Assembly: GCA_031422675.1 (NCBI GenBank)
Contig: JANPMG010000028.1
Coordinates: forward strand, 1-64,000
Direction: 5' to 3'
Source of the DNA: JAENVU01 sp031422675
GTDB lineage: Bacteria; Actinomycetota; Acidimicrobiia; IMCC26256; JAENVU01
DNA length: 64,000 nt
A program made the position numbers and the translations under genes. Positions 25,424 through 33,886 of this stretch are shown piece after piece. Numbering within the stretch: the stretch's first letter is position 1; each line of letters begins with the position of its first letter. The notes under the pieces are model-generated. The model made no database searches. It was given only the letters and a program-made list of their open reading frames with translations, and had not been told where the DNA came from.

Positions 25424-26577
25424 CTAAATCTCCTCATCCGCACATTGGCCACCAGACCGACGCACGCAAACGACACGATCACCGACGATCCGCCGTAGCT
25501 CATGAACGGGAGTGGAAGACCCGTCACCGGCATGATGCCAGTTGCCATACCCACGTTCTCGAAAACCTGCGCCACAAACATAGCGAGCACGCCCATGCAA
25601 CACAGCGATCCGAACGGATCCTGGGCCAGCCGCGCCGCGCGCGACGTGCGCCAGACGATCACTGCGAACAGGCCGAGCACCAGCCCGCTGCCGATGAATC
25701 CGAACTCCTCCCCCACCACCGTGAAGATGAAGTCCGTGTGCTGCTCGGGCACTTGCGCACCGTTCGTCTGCGATCCGCTGAAGAGTCCCTTTCCGGTGAG
25801 ACCGCCCGATCCCACCGTGAGGATCGACTGCTTCTGGTTGTACACCGCCTTCCGCTGTTCGGGGTTGAGGCCACGCTGGTCGGCGTCGAGGTTCCGAAAC
25901 GAGTTGATCCGGTCGATCTGGTACTGATCGAGCACCCCCGCCTGGACCGCCACCACCGTGACCGTCAGTCCGAGGAGCAGGAGTACCACCAGGTGACGCG
26001 CTCGCGCCCCCGCCATCATGATGATGGTGAACGCCATCGCCATGAGCACGATGTCCGTGCCCAGGTCTGGTTGCAAGATGATGAGACCCATCGGCACCGC
26101 ACAGATTGCAAGCGCGACGATCAATCGCCGCGCGCCCATCTCCTCGCGGTGACGGGTGCAGTAGGCCGCCAACACCAAGGTCAGGAAGACCTTGGCGAAC
26201 TCGCCGGGTTGCAGTTGGAACGCGCCGATGTCGAATCGGGCTTGAGCGCCCTTGACCGACGCTCCGAACTGCAGGACCGCGAGCAGCATCACGATGGTGA
26301 CGCCGTACCCGAGGAGCGAGAGTTCACGGAGTCGTCGGTAGTCGATGAACATGAGGATCACCATGACGACGATCCCGATCACGATCGCGATGAGCTGGCG
26401 CTTCACGAAGTAGAGCGGATCAATGTTCTCGGATTCGAGCTTGTTGCGCGTGGCGGCGTAGATCAGCAGGGTTCCGAAGGCCGCGAGCAGGACCGGCGCG
26501 CCGAAGAGGAGCGGATCGAGATGACGCAGCGGGGACTCCTGGAGCCGGGCGCGTCGATCCGAGACGACGATGGCCAC
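25420..26577 (-). CDS. rodA: Rod shape-determining SEDS glycosyltransferase RodA
   Basis: 385 residues, about ten transmembrane segments. SEDS-family signatures: 'LQPDLGTDIVLMAMAF', 'QKQSILTVGSGGLTGKGLF', 'QVPEQHTDFIFTVVGEEFGF' and the terminal 'GLPLPFMSYGGSSVI'. It polymerises lipid II glycan strands during elongation with its cognate PBP2, whose gene ends 3 bp upstream. It is part of the mreBCD-mrdA-rodA operon and couples to the L,D-transpeptidase gene downstream. Confidence 0.96.
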   Translation of the reverse strand: MAIVVSDRRARLQESPLRHLDPLLFGAPVLLAAFGTLLIYAATRNKLESENIDPLYFVKRQLIAIVIGIVVMVILMFIDYRRLRELSLLGYGVTIVMLLAVLQFGASVKGAQARFDIGAFQLQPGEFAKVFLTLVLAAYCTRHREEMGARRLIVALAICAVPMGLIILQPDLGTDIVLMAMAFTIIMMAGARARHLVVLLLLGLTVTVVAVQAGVLDQYQIDRINSFRNLDADQRGLNPEQRKAVYNQKQSILTVGSGGLTGKGLFSGSQTNGAQVPEQHTDFIFTVVGEEFGFIGSGLVLGLFAVIVWRTSRAARLAQDPFGSLCCMGVLAMFVAQVFENVGMATGIMPVTGLPLPFMSYGGSSVIVSFACVGLVANVRMRRFS

Positions 26578-26580
26578 GCG

Positions 26581-28494
26581 TCAGTCCTTCGTCGATTGGG
26601 CGATGTTGAGAACCGGCGTCGGCGGCAGACCGTTCAGGTGTTCCATGATCGCGCGCACGATCGGCGCGGCCGTCTGGGCGCCGTACCCGCCTTCCTCCAC
26701 CACTGCGAGCACTACGTACTTCGGGTCCACCGCGGGCGTCATCCCCACGAACCATGACGTGTTCTGCTTCCCCTGCACCTGCGCGGTGCCGGTCTTGCCG
26801 GCCGCGAGACCGCTGGGGAATCCTGCGAACGCCGCCGCCGCCGTGCCCTTCGGATTCTCGACCGCGCCGCTGAAGCCGGCGAGCAACGCAGCCCGCTCGG
26901 GGATCATGACCGTGCTCGCAATGATCGGATCCAGCGACCGCACCTGCGTGCCCTGAACGTCGAGGACCGCATCCGCCAGGCGCGGCGAGTGTCGGGTCCC
27001 ACCGTTCGCGAGCGTCGCGTAGGCCGACGCCATCTGGATCGGCGTCACCAGGATGTCCTTCTGGCCGATCGCCGACTGGATGTTGTCGCCCGGCAGCCAA
27101 TCGGGAAACGGAAAGTTCTTCGGGTCGCGCTCGTTCATCTGTTTCGTCCATTGCGCGTCGGCGACGAGGCCGGGCGACTCGGAGGGCAAGGCGATCCCGG
27201 TCGCTTGACCGAATCCAAACGCGCGGGCCACCGATTGGATGGCGTCGCCCTCCGGCTGTCCCCGCTTCTGGCGCAGGTACAGGTCGCCGCCGATCCGATA
27301 GAAGTACGGGTCGCTGGACACGGTCAGGGCCCGGCTGAGGTCCACCCGCCCGTGGGCGGTCTCACCCGTGAACGGATTCTTCGGGTCGGTCGGATAGCGA
27401 TACTCACCGGTGTCGTTGAAGACCGCGTTGGCGGTGACGATGCCGGCATTCAGGCCCGCGATCGCGCTCACCAGTTTGAACGTCGAACCGGGGAAGTACT
27501 GACCGGAGATGGCGCGGTCCACGAGCGGCAGGTTGTTCTCCTTCGCGCTGAAAAACTGCCACGTCGACTGTGGGATGCCGTCGACGAAATCGGTCGGGTC
27601 GAAGTCGGGATGGGACGCCAGCGCCACCACCGAGCCGGTAGCGACATCGAGCACCACTGCGGCACCGGCCGTCGCCTTCAACTTCGTGAGCTTGTCTTTG
27701 TTCGCGAAGTCGCGCGAGTCACGGGCCGCGGCGATGCCTTGGTCCAAGGCGACCTCGGCGGCGCGCTGCACGTCGATGTTCAGGGTCAGCCGAACGTCGT
27801 CCCCCGGCACCGACCGTCGCTCCTTCAGGGGTCGCAGGACCCGCTCGTTGGCGTCGACCTCCACCTGACGGAGACCGGGACGTCCCCGCAGGTCCGATTC
27901 GTAGGTGAGTTCCACGCCGCTCTTGCCGATCTTGTCCCCGAGTTGGTACTGGGTCGGATCGACCTGGGCCTTCAACTCGGTGGGGTTGATCTCACCCACG
28001 TAACCGAGCACGTGCGCGGCGAATGCGCGGTTCGGATACTGGCGCACCGGAACCGTCTCGGCGCGTACTCCCGGGAACTCCCGGCGGTGCTCGGATACGA
28101 AGGCGAGCATCTCGAAATCCACGTCGTAGGCCACCGGCACCGCAGTGTGGGGCGAGATCCGGGGATCATTGGCGCGACCCTTGAGCACCTTCAGCGAGGT
28201 CCGGAGGACCGGGACGAGGCGCGCCAGCACCCGGTTGCGTTGTTCCTCCGTGAGCCTGCGGGACACGGTGATCCGGTTCCCGACCCGATTGTCCACGAGG
28301 ACTCGACCCTCGGCATCGAGGATTCTGCCTCGTACCGGTGGCTCCACGATCTCGCGCACGGAGTTGCTGCTGGCGGCGGCGCTGAACTGTTCGTTCGATG
28401 CCACCTGGAGATACCAGAGCCGGGCGAAGAGCGCGCTGAACAGCGCGAAGACCACCACGGTGATCAAGCTGCTGCGTACCCGCGTTTCGCTCAC
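26581..28494 (-). CDS. mrdA: Penicillin-binding protein 2 (elongation transpeptidase)
   Basis: 637 residues from the GTG at 28494 (AGG 8 nt upstream), giving 'VSETRVRSSLITVVVFALF', a short cytoplasmic tail and one membrane anchor. An ATG at 28518 is the alternative. The PBP dimerisation domain is ~55-230; the transpeptidase domain has SxxK 'GSTFKLVSA', the second motif around 'VSSDPYFYR', and KTG 'AAGKTGTAQ'. It is partner to RodA in cell-wall elongation. An 11-bp gap separates it from mreD. Confidence 0.95.
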   Translation of the reverse strand: MSETRVRSSLITVVVFALFSALFARLWYLQVASNEQFSAAASSNSVREIVEPPVRGRILDAEGRVLVDNRVGNRITVSRRLTEEQRNRVLARLVPVLRTSLKVLKGRANDPRISPHTAVPVAYDVDFEMLAFVSEHRREFPGVRAETVPVRQYPNRAFAAHVLGYVGEINPTELKAQVDPTQYQLGDKIGKSGVELTYESDLRGRPGLRQVEVDANERVLRPLKERRSVPGDDVRLTLNIDVQRAAEVALDQGIAAARDSRDFANKDKLTKLKATAGAAVVLDVATGSVVALASHPDFDPTDFVDGIPQSTWQFFSAKENNLPLVDRAISGQYFPGSTFKLVSAIAGLNAGIVTANAVFNDTGEYRYPTDPKNPFTGETAHGRVDLSRALTVSSDPYFYRIGGDLYLRQKRGQPEGDAIQSVARAFGFGQATGIALPSESPGLVADAQWTKQMNERDPKNFPFPDWLPGDNIQSAIGQKDILVTPIQMASAYATLANGGTRHSPRLADAVLDVQGTQVRSLDPIIASTVMIPERAALLAGFSGAVENPKGTAAAAFAGFPSGLAAGKTGTAQVQGKQNTSWFVGMTPAVDPKYVVLAVVEEGGYGAQTAAPIVRAIMEHLNGLPPTPVLNIAQSTKD

Positions 28495-28504
28495 GCTCGG
28501 AACC

Positions 28505-29029
28505 TCATGGGGCCCCATATCTTGGTACGCCGGTCTCGAGAAGGACACGCGGGCGGGCCGTCGAGATCGCGATCGGGAACAGTGCAAGCGCGATCACACC
28601 GTCGTACAGCGCCGCGAATCCGACGGTTCGCAGCGAGTCCACGGCTACCAGCTGATCCTGGCCGACCACGGCGCCGAGGCCGATGAACAACAACCCCGCC
28701 AACGACCCCGCACCGATGGCGACCGCTGGACTGACCCACCACGCCGGGCGTACCAGCGCGGTCTGCATCGCGCCAACGACGTACGCGGTGAGACCGAACG
28801 CCAACGCGCCGAGACCGAGCGGGGTCTGAAGAAAGACGTCGCTCGCCAGGCCGGCGGCGAAACCGAACGACGCGCCGAGTTCGGGTCCGTAACGCACCGC
28901 GATCGCCACTGCGGCCACGAGCCCGAGGTCCGGGACCACCCCCGCGATGCGCAGATGCGGGAACACGGTGGTCTGGAGGACCATCAGCAGAATCAGCAGC
29001 AGCGCGAGTCGCACGGTCCGAATCGTCAT
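28505..29029 (-). CDS. mreD: Rod shape-determining protein MreD
   Basis: 174 residues from the ATG at 29029, overlapping the mreC stop (ATGA). About five to six hydrophobic helices. 'LQTTVFPHLRIAGVVPDLGL' and 'GLASDVFLQTPLGLGAL' are typical MreD features. It is an integral membrane component of the elongasome and sits between MreC and PBP2 genes. The longer open frame upstream is only mreC in another frame. Confidence 0.88.
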   Translation of the reverse strand: MTIRTVRLALLLILLMVLQTTVFPHLRIAGVVPDLGLVAAVAIAVRYGPELGASFGFAAGLASDVFLQTPLGLGALAFGLTAYVVGAMQTALVRPAWWVSPAVAIGAGSLAGLLFIGLGAVVGQDQLVAVDSLRTVGFAALYDGVIALALFPIAISTARPRVLLETGVPRYGAP

Positions 29030-29859
29030 CGCGGCACCGGCCATTGGACGACGCGGACGAACTCGGTGCGGGTCGCGTCTGCGAACAGCGAGACGATGAC
29101 GCGCGACGTGAGATCGCCGGGCCGGCTCGTCACCGAGATCACCCGGCCGACGGGGATGTCCGGCGGGAACGGTCCGGTGGCGCTCCCGACCGTGATCAAC
29201 ACGTCGCCGCGCCGCATGGCGGGCTTCGCATCCCGTGCGTCGACGGACTGGCGGGTCGAATCCGGATTTCCGTTCAGGACCCCGAGCGCACCGGACCGGG
29301 CGTCGCGCACCGACACTCCGGAGTCCCGGTCGGCGAGCAGCAACACAGTCGAGCGGCGCCGCGATACTCGCGAGATCCGCCCGATCAACCCGTCGCCCGA
29401 CACCACCGGCATGTCGACGCCGACACCGTCGTCGGTTCCCTTGTTCAACCCGACCGTGGACTCGAAGTTGCCCGGGGAGCCGAGAATGATCTGCGCATCG
29501 ACCATCGGGAGGTTCGCCACGTTCGGGAGATCGGCGAGCTTCTTGAGCGCCGCGACCTGGCCCAGCGATGCCTTGGCCGCGCGATCGCGACCGCGCGCCG
29601 CCTGGAGCTGGCGTCGGAGTCGCCGGTTCTCGTCCTTGATGTCGCCGGCGCGCGTCACGCCGGCCCACCAGTCGCCCACGGGACTCAACAGATCGTCGAC
29701 CCCGGATTGCACGGGCGCGAACGCGTCACGGACGGCGTTGCGAGCCTGCCCGCCGATGCCGGTGTCCCCGCCGCGGGTGTCGAGCGTGATGAACGTGATC
29801 GAGAGGAGGACGAGCAGGACCAGGATCGTGCGTCGTCGGTTCGATCGGGGATCCGCCAC
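29026..29859 (-). CDS. mreC: Rod shape-determining protein MreC
   Basis: 277 residues from a GTG at 29859. A basic N-terminus, one membrane helix (~11-28, 'ILVLLVLLSITFITL'), a coiled coil (~72-105, 'KDENRRLRRQLQAARGRD'), then the two beta-barrel MreC domains ('NKGTDDGVGVDMPVVSGDGL'). The periplasmic-side scaffold of the elongasome. It lies 24 bp after mreB. Confidence 0.94.
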   Translation of the reverse strand: MADPRSNRRRTILVLLVLLSITFITLDTRGGDTGIGGQARNAVRDAFAPVQSGVDDLLSPVGDWWAGVTRAGDIKDENRRLRRQLQAARGRDRAAKASLGQVAALKKLADLPNVANLPMVDAQIILGSPGNFESTVGLNKGTDDGVGVDMPVVSGDGLIGRISRVSRRRSTVLLLADRDSGVSVRDARSGALGVLNGNPDSTRQSVDARDAKPAMRRGDVLITVGSATGPFPPDIPVGRVISVTSRPGDLTSRVIVSLFADATRTEFVRVVQWPVPR

Positions 29860-29883
29860 GGATTCGCTCGCCGTCGAGGCGCG

Positions 29884-30915
29884 TCAGGAATGCTTCTGCG
29901 AGATCAGATTCTTGAACGCCGCCTCTTCGAGGTACTGACCGGAACCGATCACCACCGAATAGAGCGGATTGTCGGCGATGGTGATGGGCATCCCCGTCTC
30001 GGATTCGAGGCGCGCATCCAGCCCGTGGAGGAGCGCGCCGCCGCCGGTGATCACGATGCCGCGCTCCATGATGTCGGCGGCGAGTTCGGGTGGCGTCTTG
30101 TCCAGCGTCACCTTCACCGCATCGACGATCGCCGACACCGGCTCCTCGATGGCTTCGCGGATCTCCTCGGTCGACACGACGATCGTCTTCGGCAGCCCGG
30201 TGACGAGGTCCCGACCCCGCACCTCCGCGTAGAGCTCTTCTTGAAGTGGGTGCGCACTCGCGAGTGCGATCTTGATCTCCTCCGCGGTGCGTTCGCCGAG
30301 CGCGAGGGAGTACTCCTTCTTCACGTAGTTGATGATCGAATCGTCGAGCTCGTCACCCGCGATCCGGATCGACTCGCTCGCGACGATGCCGCCGAGCGAG
30401 ATGACCGCCACCTCGGTCGTGCCACCGCCGATGTCGACCACCATGTTGCCGGCCGGTTCGTGCACGGGAAGCCCGGCCCCGATCGCCGCCGCCATCGGTT
30501 CCTCGATGATGTCGGCCGGCTTGCGCGCACCCGCGTGCTCGGCGGCGTCGACAACGGCACGCTGCTCCACCCCGGTGACTCCCGACGGCACACAGATCAC
30601 CATGCGCGGACGCGCCCATCGGCGCGTGTGCACTCGTTGGATGAAGTAACGGAGCATCTTCTCGCAGATGTCGAAATCCGCGATCACCCCGTCCTTCAGT
30701 GGGCGAATCGCCTGGATGTGGCCGGGGGTCCGCCCGATCATGCGCTTCGCCTCGGTCCCAACTGCGAGCGGTCGCCCATCCTTGGTGTTGATCGCGACGA
30801 CGGACGGCTCGTTCAGCACGACGCCCCGGCCGCGCACGTAGATCAGCGTGTTCGCGGTACCGAGATCGACGGCCATATCGCGACCGACGAGGGAAGACAA
30901 CCAGGGATCTGACAC
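29884..30915 (-). CDS. mreB: Rod shape-determining actin homologue MreB
   Basis: 343 residues from a GTG. Actin-fold phosphate loops: 'MAVDLGTANTLIYVRGRG', 'VVDIGGGTTEVAVISLGG' and 'VITGGGALLHGLDARL'. Filaments guide lateral wall synthesis. First gene of mreB-mreC-mreD-mrdA-rodA-ldt. Presence of mreB indicates a rod-like or elongating cell, unlike many polar-growing actinobacteria that lack it. Confidence 0.97.
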   Translation of the reverse strand: MSDPWLSSLVGRDMAVDLGTANTLIYVRGRGVVLNEPSVVAINTKDGRPLAVGTEAKRMIGRTPGHIQAIRPLKDGVIADFDICEKMLRYFIQRVHTRRWARPRMVICVPSGVTGVEQRAVVDAAEHAGARKPADIIEEPMAAAIGAGLPVHEPAGNMVVDIGGGTTEVAVISLGGIVASESIRIAGDELDDSIINYVKKEYSLALGERTAEEIKIALASAHPLQEELYAEVRGRDLVTGLPKTIVVSTEEIREAIEEPVSAIVDAVKVTLDKTPPELAADIMERGIVITGGGALLHGLDARLESETGMPITIADNPLYSVVIGSGQYLEEAAFKNLISQKHS

Positions 30916-31010
30916 AGTGCAACCGCCTCCGGGGACGTGCCGGGGCTCGGAAGGCTACGGGGTGGGACCGCGGAACTCCACTCCGCCCGGTCGCCGGCTC
31001 CGGTTCGCCG

Positions 31011-31421
31011 CTACGCGAGGCCGGGAAAGAAGAGTTCGATCTCGCGGACTGCCGATTCCGGTGAGTCCGAACCGTGGACGAGGTTCTCGCCCATCTCGAT
31101 GGCCAGATCGCCGCGAATCGTCCCGGGCGCGGCCTCCCGCGGGTTCGTCGCCCCCATCAGCGTGCGCCACACCTTGAAGGCCTCGGGACCTTCGGCGACA
31201 ATCGCCACGAGCGGGCTCCGGGTGATGAACGTGACCAGCTCGTCGAAGAACGGCTTGCCCACGTGCTCCGCGTAATGCGCTTCGGCGGTGGCGCGATCCA
31301 GGGTGCGCTGCTCCATCGCCACGATCGTGAGGTACTTCGCCTCGATCCGTCCGACGATCTCGCCGACGAGACGGCGCTCGACGGCATCGGGCTTGCACAG
31401 AACCAGGGTGCGATCAGTCAT
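31011..31421 (-). CDS. ndk: Nucleoside diphosphate kinase
   Basis: 136 residues. 'TLVLCKPDAVERRLVGEI', the active-site His in 'ENLVHGSDSPESAVREIELF', and 'MGATNPREAAPGTIRGDLA' are diagnostic. It equilibrates NTP pools through a phospho-His intermediate. The start is the ATG at 31421; upstream open frame is unconserved. It lies 95 bp upstream of mreB. Confidence 0.97.
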   Translation of the reverse strand: MTDRTLVLCKPDAVERRLVGEIVGRIEAKYLTIVAMEQRTLDRATAEAHYAEHVGKPFFDELVTFITRSPLVAIVAEGPEAFKVWRTLMGATNPREAAPGTIRGDLAIEMGENLVHGSDSPESAVREIELFFPGLA

Positions 31422-31785
31422 AAGGCGGGGAAATGTAGAACTTTCGCTGGGTGTCCGTCGTACTCGGGATCGTTCCGGCACGGGCCCATATCCCCATTCG
31501 CTCAGACAGCATTCGTCTCGTCGCTGACACTCCTCGGCGAATGAACTCGCTCGGTGGGGACACGGCCCCGTCCCTCACTCGATGAGCACCACCCCGCTCA
31601 GTTCTGGTGGGAGGTGGGGAAAGAACATTTGCGCGCGCCCGAGCCGGAGCTTGCGGAGGCGAGCCGCGAGGGAGGGCGCCGCCACAGCAAGTGAACGATC
31701 TCGCCGGGCGCCCGTACGAGCAATTTGGAGAGGGAGGGCGCCGCCACAGCAAGTGAACGATCTCGCCGGGCGCCCGGACGAGCAA
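31422..31785. other. Gene-free stretch with repeats
   Basis: Between ndk and the mycothiol-type gene. No conserved coding frame. The right half holds the 58-bp repeat pair at 31668 and 31730; the left half shows nothing recognisable. Confidence 0.6.
31668..31725 (+). repeat. 58-bp tandem intergenic repeat, copy 1
   Basis: Identical to 31730-31787 except one base (offset 62 bp). It contains 'gatctcgccgggcgcccg' with a palindromic GGGCGCCC core. A third diverged copy is at 32519-32570. Confidence 0.88.
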
Positions 31786-31787
31786 TT
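31730..31787 (+). repeat. 58-bp tandem intergenic repeat, copy 2
   Basis: Second copy; its last two bases reach into the stop codon of the gene at 31786-32451, so the element supplies that stop. Confidence 0.88.
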
Positions 31788-32451
31788 AGCTCCTATAAAT
31801 GTTGGCGGTTTCGTCGAGGCCGAGGGCGGTGAGGTCGCCGCGGCCGGTGGCGGCGAGGACGAAGGGCCACGGCGGTCCGCTGATGCGTTCGCCGCCACCC
31901 GACACGTCGAACTCAGGAAGCCCATCGAGGGCGATTGTGGCCGGACGCCAGTCCTGTTGGGTCAGGATGTCGGCGATATGTGAGGCAGCGGCCTTCGTGT
32001 CCACGTCCGCGGTCCCAGACCGGCCGACTGCGACTCGGATGTCATCCGCGTGCAGGACCATGTCCGACCACAACGCTTCCACTCCCTGGCCCAGGGTGCC
32101 GGCCGCGCCGGCCGGCGCCGGTGTCGCCCAGGCGTCGTCGTCGAACATCCCAAGCAGCGCGGCGAGCGACGGGCGGATCTCGGCCAGCTCGTCGGCGACT
32201 GCTGCGGGTCCATGGCCCGCCCGTTCGTCGACCTCACGTTGGGTCGCCTCGGCGCTTCCGAGCCCGTCGAACCGGCCTGCGACCACGTCCGCGAACTGGC
32301 CCACGACGTGCTTGGCGACATCGCCCGCAGTCCAGCCTTCACACCGGCTCGGGCGATCCCAATCCGCCGGGTCGACGGACCGGATCAGAACTTCGAACCG
32401 GCCCACCTCCGGTTCGAACTCGGCTTGGGTGACGGTACGGGGCAGGCTCAT
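31786..32451 (-). CDS. Maleylpyruvate isomerase/DinB-like mycothiol-dependent family protein
   Basis: 221 residues. The N-terminal four-helix metal-binding domain shows 'DWDRPSRCEGWTAGDVAKHV', the W-x(3)S-x(2)-GW-x(2)-DV-x(2)-H pattern of the TIGR03086/MDMPI_N group, and 'MVLHADDIRVAVG', a second helix with the metal ligand His. The C-terminal ~60 residues form the small alpha/beta tail. Members use mycothiol or are of unknown activity. The gene is bracketed by copies of the same intergenic repeat on both sides, suggesting a mobile history. Confidence 0.78.
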   Translation of the reverse strand: MSLPRTVTQAEFEPEVGRFEVLIRSVDPADWDRPSRCEGWTAGDVAKHVVGQFADVVAGRFDGLGSAEATQREVDERAGHGPAAVADELAEIRPSLAALLGMFDDDAWATPAPAGAAGTLGQGVEALWSDMVLHADDIRVAVGRSGTADVDTKAAASHIADILTQQDWRPATIALDGLPEFDVSGGGERISGPPWPFVLAATGRGDLTALGLDETANIYRS

Positions 32452-32518
32452 GAGACATCTCCAAAGCGACACGGTTGGGAACGGTCACGTTGACCGAACC
32501 ACCCGCCGACCGTCAAGC

Positions 32519-32570
32519 AGGCGCCGCCGAAGCCGCGTCAAGAATCTCGCCGGGCGCCCGTACGAGCCAT
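32519..32570 (+). repeat. Diverged third copy of the 31.7-kb repeat
   Basis: Shares 'ggcgccgcc' and the 23-bp block at 32544-32566 (atctcgccgg...gtacgag) with the copies at 31668 and 31730. It ends at the folC stop codon. Confidence 0.7.
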
Positions 32571-33886
32571 CAGCCCGCGCCGGAGCGGAGCAACGCGCGG
32601 GCGGCACCTACCAGGTACAGCGAACCGGTGATGACGATCTGGCCGTCGCTCGGGGTGAGTTCGACGGCGCGCGCGATCGCGCGCAAGACGTCGGGCTGAA
32701 GATCGATGCGGTCCGGATCGACACCCAGGGCCCGCGCCGCATCGACGATCGCGCTGGGGTCCATCCCTCTCGGCGTCGGTGCACGCGTACACACGAGGTG
32801 CTCGACGTCGGCCGCACCGAGGGCGCTCAACATGTCCGCCGCGTTCTTCTCGCGCGTGAGTCCCACGACGAGCGTGCGCGGCGCCGCCACGAACTCCTCC
32901 GCCAGCGCAGCCTGCACCGCCTGCGCGCCGGTCACGTTGTGCGCACCGTCGAGCACGGTGAGCGGCTGCGTCCCCACCACTTCGAGCCGGCCGGGCGCGT
33001 CCACACTCGCGAACGCCGCTTGGACGAGGTCCTCGTCCAACCGATGGCCGATCGCCGCTTCGCCTGCGGTCAGAGCAATCGACGCGTTGACGGTCTGGTG
33101 CGCGCCATGGAGGGGGAGGAACACGTCCTCGTACTTCGCAAGTGGGGTGCGCAGACCGATGAGCCGTCCGCCGACCGCGAGTTGGTCCGAGATGACCCCG
33201 AAGTCATCGTCCCGAACCAGCAGTTGCTCGGGCTCCCGAGCCGCGAAGATCGGCCGGAGATCGGGGTCCAGCTCGCCGAGCACCAAAATCGCACCCGGTA
33301 CCACGATGCCCGCCTTGTCCGTGGCGATCTCGGCGCGGGTGTCGCCCAAGAACTCCATGTGATCGAGCGCCACGTTCGTGACGACGGCGACGGGGGCGTC
33401 GATCACGTTCGTCGCGTCCCACGTGCCGCCCATCCCCACCTCCACCACGGCAACGTCCACCGCGACGTCGGCGAAATAGGTGAACGCGGCGGCGATCATG
33501 ATCTCGAAGTAACTCGGCGCCTCGGTGAGAAACGCTTCGATCTCGGCGATCTGGGAAAGGACGCGCGCGAGTTCGTCGTCGGCGATCGGCTGGCCGTCCC
33601 AGATGATGCGCTCGTGCACGGATTCGAGATGCGGACTCGTCGTCAAACCGGTGGAGCGCCCGGAGGCTTCGAACAGCGCGGTGATCATGCGCGCCGTCGA
33701 ACCTTTGCCGTTGGTGCCGGTGACATGGACCGCCGGGTACTCGAGTTGCGGAGTTCCGAGCAGCGCGGTGAGCTCCCGGATCCGGTCCAGGGTGGGTGCG
33801 CCGCGTTGGCGGTCCGGCTGGAACCCCACACCGGTCTCGAGGTTCACGTGGCGGTCGAGCCATGCCAATGCCTCCGAGAGGTTCAC
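32570..33886 (-). CDS. folC: Bifunctional folylpolyglutamate/dihydrofolate synthase
   Basis: 438 residues from the GTG at 33886, overlapping the valS stop (GTGA); upstream open frame is valS antisense-frame noise. 'VHVTGTNGKGSTARMITALF' is the P-loop of the Mur-ligase-like domain, 'TTSPHLESVHERI' and 'VEVGMGGTWDATNVID' are FolC signatures, and 'VLDGAHN' marks the C-terminal domain. It adds glutamates to folates (and probably makes dihydrofolate). The valS-folC order is widespread. Confidence 0.95.
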   Translation of the reverse strand: MNLSEALAWLDRHVNLETGVGFQPDRQRGAPTLDRIRELTALLGTPQLEYPAVHVTGTNGKGSTARMITALFEASGRSTGLTTSPHLESVHERIIWDGQPIADDELARVLSQIAEIEAFLTEAPSYFEIMIAAAFTYFADVAVDVAVVEVGMGGTWDATNVIDAPVAVVTNVALDHMEFLGDTRAEIATDKAGIVVPGAILVLGELDPDLRPIFAAREPEQLLVRDDDFGVISDQLAVGGRLIGLRTPLAKYEDVFLPLHGAHQTVNASIALTAGEAAIGHRLDEDLVQAAFASVDAPGRLEVVGTQPLTVLDGAHNVTGAQAVQAALAEEFVAAPRTLVVGLTREKNAADMLSALGAADVEHLVCTRAPTPRGMDPSAIVDAARALGVDPDRIDLQPDVLRAIARAVELTPSDGQIVITGSLYLVGAARALLRSGAG

